From DAIRVC01 sp036803025 (lineage in GTDB: Bacteria > Chloroflexota > Anaerolineae > Anaerolineales > E44-bin32), in assembly GCA_036803025.1 (NCBI GenBank), contig DAIRVC010000011.1, forward strand, positions 1-31,984: 31,984 nt of DNA, given 5' to 3'. Numbering within the stretch: the first letter of the stretch is position 1; the number at the start of each line of letters is the position of its first letter. The position numbers and the translations under genes were made by a program. Under the pieces are notes generated by a model. That model saw nothing but the letters and a program-made list of their open reading frames with translations. It did no database searches and had not been told where the DNA came from. Below, one piece after another: positions 26,162 through 31,984 of the stretch.

Positions 26162-26252
26162 CGCAGTCTAGTGGATTCTCAGGGGCTGTCCAGATGGAAC
26201 TTGAGTTCTCAGTTCAGCAACGCGGCCGGCCCAGGGCGGCACCCCCGGCCCA

Positions 26253-27791
26253 TCAGCTGATGCGGTGCATGCGGCGGTAGACTGGGGCCAGGGCCTCATA
26301 CAGGCTGCGGTACTCGCCGTAAAGGCCGTCGTAGCGCGCCCGCTGCCCGTCGTCGGTCGGCTGGACAGTACGGCCGATCCCGATCAACCCATCGACCGCC
26401 TGCATGCTCTCATAGACTCCCATGCCAACTGCCACGCTCAGCGCTGCGCCGATGGCGCCTGCCTCCAAGGGGCGCTCGGTGACCCTCAGCTCCCGGCCGC
26501 AGATGTCGCTGATCAGTTGCGTCCACAACCGGCTGGTGCATCCCCCGCCAATGGCGTTGAGCGAGTCGATCTTCAAGCCGATCTCCTCCAGAGCTTCCAG
26601 CATCCAGCGGATGTGGTAGCCGACGCCCTCCATGACCGCCCGCGCCAGATGCGCCTTGGTGTGCCCCAGCGACAATCCGACGAACGCGCCGCGTGCATAG
26701 TGATCGAGCACCGGGGCGCGCTCCCCGGAGAGCCAGGGCAGGAAGACCAGCCGGTCGGAGCCCGGGGGAACGGCCTCAGCCATCTGGTTGATCAGGGCGT
26801 AGGCGGAGAGCTCGTCCTGCGCGGCCTGCTGCGCCTCCCACTCGCAGAAGCGGTCGCGAAACCACATCAGCGCACCGCCGCCGGTCTCCATCTCGGCGGC
26901 GATGATCCACTTGTCCGCGTCGATGTGGTTCAGGGCCCAAAACGGTTTGAGCGGATGATTGACGAAGGTCGTGCTGGACACGCCGACCCAGGTGGCGGTG
27001 CCCACGCACAGGTGCGCGGCGCCGGGCGCGTTGGCGCCGGCGCCCGACTGCGCCGCGGCGACGTCGCCGGCACAGGCAACCACCGGAGTCCCGGGCAGCA
27101 GCCCTGTCTGCGCTGCCGCCTCCGGCGTGACCTCGCCGATCACCTGCGTGCAAGGGACCGCCTCGGGCAGCATGTCCATCGGGATGCCCAGCGCCCGGCA
27201 GGCTTCCGCCGACCAAGTGTGCGTGTGAGGATTGAATAGGAAGTAGACCGACGCGCCGTGGTAATCGGTAACGGTGCGCCCGGTCAGCCGCTGGAGGAGG
27301 TACTCCTTGCAGTCCAGCAGCCGGGCTGTCCGTGCCCACAGGCCCGGCCGCTCCTCCTTGAGCCACAGGATCTTGGGGATGATGTCTTTGGCCGTAGGCA
27401 GGTTGCCGGTGTGGTGGATCAGCAAAGCCGGCAGTTCACCGCTGAGCAGCCGGTCGGCCTGGGGGAGGCTGCGCAGGTCCAGCCAGCTGAGCATCGGCGT
27501 GACCGGCCGGCCGTGTTCATCCACCGGCAGCAGGTTGAACATCTGGGCCGAGATGCCCACCCCCAGGATCTGCGCCGGGTCGACGCCGGTCGATAGGAGG
27601 AGCGCCCTGGTTGTGGCGGCCACGGCCGCCCACAGCTCGTCCGGGTCCTGCTCGGCCCACTCCGGCCGGGGATAGCGCAGGGGGTAGGAGCGATACTCCG
27701 CCGCCAGGATGCGGCCGCGCAGGTCGGTCAGCACGGCCTTGTCGCCGCCGGTGCCGGTGTCGTGGGCGACGATGTATTGGCGCACACCCAT
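26253..27791 (-). CDS. FGGY-family carbohydrate kinase 2 (xylulokinase-like)
   Basis: A second FGGY kinase, 512 aa, only distantly alike to kinase 1. The N-terminal phosphate loop is D-T-G-T-G-G-D-K-A, the catalytic aspartate lies in S-W-L-D-L-R, and the C-terminal signature region reads A-I-G-G-G-C-T-S-R-L-W with E-A-G-A-I-G-A-A. Its overall form is closer to XylB/gluconate-type kinases than to GlpK. Substrate unknown. ATG 27791 has GGGAGG at about 8 bases upstream. It is 61 bases after the class V aminotransferase and 121 bases before fadR, so it is probably in a different transcript from the fadR block. A partial match to the FadR site (GGTCTGAGG) overlaps its ribosome site at 27804-27812. 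Confidence 0.9.
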   Translation of the reverse strand: MGVRQYIVAHDTGTGGDKAVLTDLRGRILAAEYRSYPLRYPRPEWAEQDPDELWAAVAATTRALLLSTGVDPAQILGVGISAQMFNLLPVDEHGRPVTPMLSWLDLRSLPQADRLLSGELPALLIHHTGNLPTAKDIIPKILWLKEERPGLWARTARLLDCKEYLLQRLTGRTVTDYHGASVYFLFNPHTHTWSAEACRALGIPMDMLPEAVPCTQVIGEVTPEAAAQTGLLPGTPVVACAGDVAAAQSGAGANAPGAAHLCVGTATWVGVSSTTFVNHPLKPFWALNHIDADKWIIAAEMETGGGALMWFRDRFCEWEAQQAAQDELSAYALINQMAEAVPPGSDRLVFLPWLSGERAPVLDHYARGAFVGLSLGHTKAHLARAVMEGVGYHIRWMLEALEEIGLKIDSLNAIGGGCTSRLWTQLISDICGRELRVTERPLEAGAIGAALSVAVGMGVYESMQAVDGLIGIGRTVQPTDDGQRARYDGLYGEYRSLYEALAPVYRRMHRIS

Positions 27792-27852
27792 ACGATCGGC
27801 CTCCCTCAGACCGGCTGCCTATGCGTGTCACCCGCGCCCAGGCCGCCGGTGA

Positions 27853-29004
27853 TCACGCTCCGGGCAGCAATTCGGCCAGGGCCTCCACGAGCAACTCGGC
27901 GTCTTCTGAGTCGTTGTAGGCCTGGAACGAGAAACGGATCAAGGGCCGGCTGTTCCAGCGCAAGCAGGGGACTTCGATGCGGAACTTCTCGAACAGCCTG
28001 CGCTGCAGGAGTTCGACGTCGGTCTCGGGCAAACGCGCGGCGGCCATCTGGGCGAACCACGTCTCAGCCTCCGGGCTCAAAGCCGGCAGCCCGGTCTGTT
28101 CGACGATTCGCCGGCGCGTGCTGCTCGCCAGGTGGTGACAGCGCTGGCGGACCTCGGCCCAGTCGTGCTGCCGCTGGAACTCGATCGCCGCGGGAACGGA
28201 CAGAAAGGCGGCCAGGTCGCGCGTCCCCTGCCACTCGTGGTGATCAATAAAGCGGGACGAGGAAGGCTTCTCGGCTTCCCACCCCCAACTGACGACCAGC
28301 GGCTCCAGCTGCGGCTGGATCTGGCGCCGGGCGTAGAGGAAGGAGGCCCCTTTCGGCGCGCACATCCACTTGTGGCAGGCACCGGCATAGATGTCCGCCC
28401 CCAGCGCCGTGAGATCCAGCGCGATCTGGCCTGGTGCGTGTGCCCCGTCGATGATACTGAGTAGCCCGGCCTGCCGAGCCCGACGGCAGATCTCGCCCAC
28501 CGGGAGGATCAACGCGGTCGGACTGGTGATGTGGCTGACGAACACGAGGCGCGTGCGCTCGGTCACGCCTCCCCACAGCGCCTCGACGACCTCCTCCGGG
28601 CTCTCGACCGGCAGCGGGATGGGCCGGCGGACGTAGCGCGCGCCGGCCTTTTCGCACAAGAACCGCCAGGTCCGATCGAGCGCGCCGTACTCGTGATCGG
28701 AGGTCAGTACCTCGTCGCCGGCGCGCAGAGGCAGGCTGCGTGCCACCATGTTCAGGGCGGTGGTCGGATTGGGGAAGTAGACGACTTCGTCCGGCGCACA
28801 GGCCAGGTAGGCAGCCAGGCGTGTGCGCGCCTCGGCCAGCAGGTCGACGGCCCGCCGGCCGAGGAATTCGGTCGGCTGGCGTTCCAGTTCCAACTGCCAG
28901 CGCTGGTAGGTCTCGAAGACCGGACGCGGACAGGCGCCGAATGCCCCGTGGTTCAGGTAAGTCGTGTCCGGGCGCAGCAGAAAATGCGACTTAAGGGAAG
29001 GCAT
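27853..29004 (-). CDS. Class V PLP aminotransferase (isopenicillin-N-epimerase / NifS-like)
   Basis: A fold-type I PLP enzyme, 383 aa. The N-terminus L-N-H-G-A-F-G (17-23) is typical of the isopenicillin-N epimerase-like branch. The cofactor-binding D-G-A-H-A-P-G is at 186-192 and the Schiff-base lysine is K212 in G-A-C-H-K-W-M. No cysteine-desulfurase active-site loop is evident, so sulfur transfer is unlikely. Exact reaction (epimerase, transaminase or lyase) is not decidable. ATG 29004 lacks a close ribosome site; the candidate promoter upstream (TAGAAT at 29045-29040 on the minus strand) suggests this is the first gene of the minus-strand block. It is followed by kinase 2 after 61 bases. 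Confidence 0.87.
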   Translation of the reverse strand: MPSLKSHFLLRPDTTYLNHGAFGACPRPVFETYQRWQLELERQPTEFLGRRAVDLLAEARTRLAAYLACAPDEVVYFPNPTTALNMVARSLPLRAGDEVLTSDHEYGALDRTWRFLCEKAGARYVRRPIPLPVESPEEVVEALWGGVTERTRLVFVSHITSPTALILPVGEICRRARQAGLLSIIDGAHAPGQIALDLTALGADIYAGACHKWMCAPKGASFLYARRQIQPQLEPLVVSWGWEAEKPSSSRFIDHHEWQGTRDLAAFLSVPAAIEFQRQHDWAEVRQRCHHLASSTRRRIVEQTGLPALSPEAETWFAQMAAARLPETDVELLQRRLFEKFRIEVPCLRWNSRPLIRFSFQAYNDSEDAELLVEALAELLPGA

Positions 29005-29039
29005 GCGGTCGCCGTGTCGGGAAGCTCCGAGGCGCTGTG

Positions 29040-29045
29040 ATTCTA
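29040..29045 (-). promoter_or_regulatory. Candidate -10 box (TAGAAT) before the class V aminotransferase
   Basis: TAGAAT on the minus strand lies 35 bases before the ATG at 29004, in the divergent gap with the GT87-like gene. A -35-like TTGTCT is present but only 11 bases away, too close for the standard sigma factor, so the call is weak. Confidence 0.3.
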
Positions 29046-29181
29046 CGCCCGCCGGGAGACAACGCTTCGCCTGACGGGGCCGAGGCGCTTGTCGCCGTCC
29101 ACCCGGGCGAGGATACTATCGCTGTTCTGGCCTGGCATTCTGCGCGGCAGGCGGGCGACCGCCGGCCAGGGAGAAAAGCCG

Positions 29182-30402
29182 ATGTTGGCCCCTGGGACTC
29201 GTCGCAATCTAGAACTGGCCGTCCTGGTGCTGGCGCTGGCGGTGGCCTGGAACTTCTGGCTGCCGCTGGCCGAAGATTTCTACAACGACGTCACAGAGGC
29301 CAACGCACTCCGCAATCGCGATCTGCAGAACGTCGACTTCTTCGCCTACTATCTGGCCGGGGCGCGCTTCGCCGACGGGCAGAACCCGTATTACTTCGAC
29401 CAGGGCCAGGAGCGGCTGTACGCCGAGTACGTGTATCCGCCCACGTACCTACCGCTTTACCGTGCGCTTTCCCGGCTTCCCTACGACCAGGCTCGGCTGC
29501 TATGGCTGGGCCTGTATTTGGCCGGGTACGCCGGGCTGGCCGTGGTCGTGAACCGCGCCGCCTTGCCTGAGCACCGGTCGACGTTGCTGGCGTTGACTGC
29601 GCTGCTCACGTTCACGAGCTTCCCATTCCTGATGCATATCCACAACGGCCAGTCGGATGTCTTCGTCCTCATCCTTCTCCTGCTGGGCTGGACGGTCTAC
29701 GCCCGCGGCGCGTGGTTGCCCGCCTCCATCCTGTTCGCACTGGCAACATTGGCCAAGGTCAACCCGGCCCTGTTCCTGGTGTACTTCGGCCTCTACCGGC
29801 GTGACGCGCGCTTCGCGCTCGGTTTCAGCCTCACCTGCGCCGCGGTCGGGCTGGCGTCCTTGGCGTTCGTCCCGGCAAGCCTGTACCGCGACTACCTGTT
29901 CGATGTCCTGCCGCAGGTCACCCGGGGTACGGCCTATTGGCCGAATCAGTCGTTGCTGCGATTCGTTCCCGAGGGACAGGACTGGCTGGCGCCGATCGTG
30001 ACCGCCGTCGGCCTGGGTCTGTTCGCCTGGATGGCCGCGTGGCTCGGCAGGCGTCACTCGGCGTTGCAGCGACAACCCGGCTGGCCGCTGGGCGCGGGGA
30101 CATGGGTGTCCGAGAGCCTGTTCTGGATGAATATGGCGGTGATACTGGTCCTGTCAGGCAAGGCCTGGTCGATGGCGTATGTGTGGATGATCCTGCCGAT
30201 GGCGTTGTTCCTGACCTACTTGCTGCATCAACCCATCCGGGCGTGGTACCTGGGCCTGACGGCTGCGGCGGCGCTGCTTCTGTCCTCGAAGATCTATGGT
30301 TACCCGCTGCTGGACTTTCTGAACTTGCTGGGCAGCCTGCTGTTGCTGGTCGTCCTGGGCCTGTGGATCTTCCGGCGCGATCAGCTCCTGGCAACAGCGT
30401 AA
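29182..30402 (+). CDS. GT87-like (DUF2029) polyprenol-sugar mannosyl/arabinosyltransferase-type membrane protein
   Basis: A 406-aa polytopic membrane protein with roughly ten hydrophobic segments. The first extracytoplasmic loop has the GT-C hallmark D-F-F-A-Y-Y-L-A-G-A-R-F-A-D-G and N-P-Y-Y, as in GT87 (DUF2029) enzymes that transfer sugars from polyprenyl-phosphate donors. A second conserved-looking segment is H-I-H-N-G-Q-S-D in the middle. The sugar and acceptor are unknown. ATG 29182 has GGGAGA upstream; the ORF extends to 29089 but that stretch is charged and unlike a membrane N-terminus. It is transcribed away from the class V aminotransferase and converges on the split-barrel gene, with an 18-base gap and no clear terminator. 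Confidence 0.83.
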   Translation: MLAPGTRRNLELAVLVLALAVAWNFWLPLAEDFYNDVTEANALRNRDLQNVDFFAYYLAGARFADGQNPYYFDQGQERLYAEYVYPPTYLPLYRALSRLPYDQARLLWLGLYLAGYAGLAVVVNRAALPEHRSTLLALTALLTFTSFPFLMHIHNGQSDVFVLILLLLGWTVYARGAWLPASILFALATLAKVNPALFLVYFGLYRRDARFALGFSLTCAAVGLASLAFVPASLYRDYLFDVLPQVTRGTAYWPNQSLLRFVPEGQDWLAPIVTAVGLGLFAWMAAWLGRRHSALQRQPGWPLGAGTWVSESLFWMNMAVILVLSGKAWSMAYVWMILPMALFLTYLLHQPIRAWYLGLTAAAALLLSSKIYGYPLLDFLNLLGSLLLLVVLGLWIFRRDQLLATA

Positions 30403-30420
30403 TCCGCGGCAAGGGCGGGC

Positions 30421-30900
30421 TTAGAGCGTCCAGCGCGTGGCCGAGGCCGGGTATTCGGCTTCGCTCCAGCCGAATGCCCTCTGCGGCCGAATCAGAAACG
30501 TTATCGTGGAGGTGTCGTCGGGGTCTGGACGAAACCCGTACTTTGCTGCGTAGGCGGCGCAGTAGGCCTCCAGCGCGCGGCGTTCGGTTACCTGCTCCGC
30601 ACGGCCTTCCAGGACGACCACCTCATCCCCGCTCTCGAGGTGTGCGATCGCCTCGGGATTACGACGCAGATTGCGGGCCTTGCGTGATTCGCGCGCCGTG
30701 CCGAAAAGCAGAGCGCCTTCCAGCCAGACTGCCCAAACCGGCATCGCGTGCGGCCGGCCGTCGGCTCGCGTTGAGCAGACCCAGTAGTTGCGGGCGGAAA
30801 GCAGGCGTTGTTCGGCCCAGGTCCAGGGAAGCAGATTCGCGCCGTCCGGCGCCGGATGCAGGCCGTAGGACGAAGGCACCGAGGGGCGAGACGATCTCAT
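30421..30900 (-). CDS. Split-barrel (pyridoxamine 5'-phosphate oxidase-like) FMN/F420-type protein
   Basis: A 159-aa split beta-barrel protein of the PNPOx-like superfamily: T-R-A-D-G-R-P-H-A-M-P-V-W, then L-L-F-G-T, K-A-R-N-L-R-R-N-P and V-V-V-L-E-G, in the order expected for these flavin- or F420-binding reductases/oxidases. Which cofactor it uses cannot be told. ATG 30900 has a perfect GGAGGTG about 5 bases upstream; the longer frame to 31041 lies in the neighbouring gene and has no such signal. It is 41 bases after the M24 peptidase gene and may be cotranscribed with it. Confidence 0.85.
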   Translation of the reverse strand: MRSSRPSVPSSYGLHPAPDGANLLPWTWAEQRLLSARNYWVCSTRADGRPHAMPVWAVWLEGALLFGTARESRKARNLRRNPEAIAHLESGDEVVVLEGRAEQVTERRALEAYCAAYAAKYGFRPDPDDTSTITFLIRPQRAFGWSEAEYPASATRWTL

Positions 30901-30941
30901 TGAACACCTCCACTGCTGCATCCGACAACGGCGGTCGCTGT

Positions 30942-31984
30942 TCAGCCTTCGGCCTTCACCACCCGTAGTTCGGTCTGCGGATGACTGAGCCATTCGATGC
31001 CGCCCTCGACGACGTGGACATCTTCCTCGAGGTAGATCCAACCGATTCCGGGAACGGGCGCGCCGAGTTCAATGGCGAAGACATTCCCGGCCTCGATCTG
31101 CCCATCGGGCGTTCTGCCGTAGCGCTCCCAGCGCGGGCCCAGGACCGTCGAGCCATCGTGGGCGGCGCGGCCGAGGTGATGACCGAAAGCGTGCAGGTAC
31201 TCCGGCATCCCGCGCTCGACCAAGGTGTCCCGAGCGGCCTGGTCGACCTCCCAGCCGCGCTTGCCCGGCCGGAGCGCCCGCGCCCCGGCCGACAAGGCAG
31301 CCTGCACCGCTTCCCACACCGGCTGCACCTCGACCGGCGGTTGCGACTCGCCTGGCCTGAGCACATACCACATGCGTTGAATATCGGCGCAGAAGCCTTC
31401 GAGGCGCAATCCGAAATCGAAATGGACCAGGTGACCGGGCTCGACAGGGCGATCGGTCGGGCCGGCATGGCCCGGGCCCTCGGCGCTCGGGCCGGTGTTC
31501 ACGATCGGGTCACCCTGCAACTCCCATGCAGGTTCCAGGTTCTCAGCGTGCATCCGCTGATGAAGGTAGGCCGCCAGCTGCCGCTCCGTTACACCCGGCC
31601 TGATCTGCGGCCCGACCTCATCCAACATCGACTCGGTCCGGGACACGGCCCGCCGAATGGCGGCCACCTCGGCCGGCGTCTTTCGGCCGCGCAGGCTGGA
31701 CAGGAAAGCCTCGGAGGACACCACCCGTTCAGGGCCCAGGCCAGCCTCGGCCAGGACTTCGTCCAGCACCAGCTTCAGCCCGTAGGTCAGGCCGTCGGCC
31801 GCTGGATCGTCGCGCGAGAAGTTGACCGCCAACCTATCCGGCGCCACGCGGTGAAGGGCGTCCGCCAGCAGCGGTCGGGCCGACTGATCGTAGGGGATAA
31901 CCTGGCTGTAAGCGCCCAGACGGACGGCGTTCTCGGCGTCGTATCTTCCCAGGATCGCCAGTCGCTCGCCGCTGCGGGTCACCA
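30942..31984 (-). CDS. M24-family Xaa-Pro aminopeptidase-like protein, 5'-truncated by the window
   Basis: The C-terminal 346 or so residues of a pita-bread metallopeptidase of the Xaa-Pro aminopeptidase/creatinase branch. The open frame reaches the window edge; the first possible start (GTG 31982) falls in the middle of the creatinase-type N-terminal domain, so the protein begins outside. All five metal ligands are visible: D189 in H-F-D-F-G, D200 in A-D-I-Q-R, H268 in F-G-H-H-L-G, E305 in A-I-E-L-G and a glutamate in Y-L-E-E-D (319/320). It likely removes N-terminal residues next to proline or acts on related small molecules. Confidence 0.88.
   Translation of the reverse strand, partial: VTRSGERLAILGRYDAENAVRLGAYSQVIPYDQSARPLLADALHRVAPDRLAVNFSRDDPAADGLTYGLKLVLDEVLAEAGLGPERVVSSEAFLSSLRGRKTPAEVAAIRRAVSRTESMLDEVGPQIRPGVTERQLAAYLHQRMHAENLEPAWELQGDPIVNTGPSAEGPGHAGPTDRPVEPGHLVHFDFGLRLEGFCADIQRMWYVLRPGESQPPVEVQPVWEAVQAALSAGARALRPGKRGWEVDQAARDTLVERGMPEYLHAFGHHLGRAAHDGSTVLGPRWERYGRTPDGQIEAGNVFAIELGAPVPGIGWIYLEEDVHVVEGGIEWLSHPQTELRVVKAEG

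Overview
The window is about 32 kb of uniformly GC-rich bacterial DNA with dense genes and no phage, transposon, CRISPR, rRNA or tRNA that I could find. The gene set (a dispersed gatA/gatB pair, an ECF transporter with a fused double ATPase, hexameric-type glutamate dehydrogenase, DUF2817 and GT87-type proteins, zinc-ribbon/TPR protein) and the GC-rich, GTG/TTG-tolerant coding style would fit a Chloroflexota (Anaerolineae-like) chromosome. That placement is an inference from gene style, not a measured phylogeny.

Left part, plus strand (1-14847). The 3' part of gatA, a nucleotide-sugar pyrophosphorylase, a small conserved-looking protein, a class I aminotransferase and gatB form a tight co-directional run. 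A leader with two strong hairpins precedes glutamate dehydrogenase, which ends at a clear terminator. A 381-base gene-free stretch follows, then a dynamin/Era-like GTPase with a membrane domain and another strong terminator. Next come a TPR/zinc-ribbon protein, an ECF-type vitamin/cofactor importer (double ATPase, unusually large S component, EcfT) with two perfect hairpins between S and T, and threonine synthase.

Right part, mostly minus strand (29004 down to 14836). Eleven genes are read leftwards: class V aminotransferase, FGGY kinase 2, a GntR regulator that looks like a true FadR, an alkyl-DHAP-synthase-like flavoprotein, an SDR, GlpD, FGGY kinase 1, a YfcC/DcuC-type carrier, a DUF2817 peptidase-like protein, a membrane-anchored HEXXH protein and a HAD phosphatase. 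The block fadR to kinase 1 is the most interesting part. A 17-base site that strongly resembles the FadR operator of E. coli overlaps a candidate -10 box just upstream of fadR. This suggests an acyl-CoA-sensing, autoregulated glycerol-lipid (possibly ether-lipid) or polyol module.

Right end. A GT87-like membrane protein on the plus strand converges on a split-barrel flavin/F420-type protein and the 3' part of an M24 aminopeptidase, both on the minus strand.
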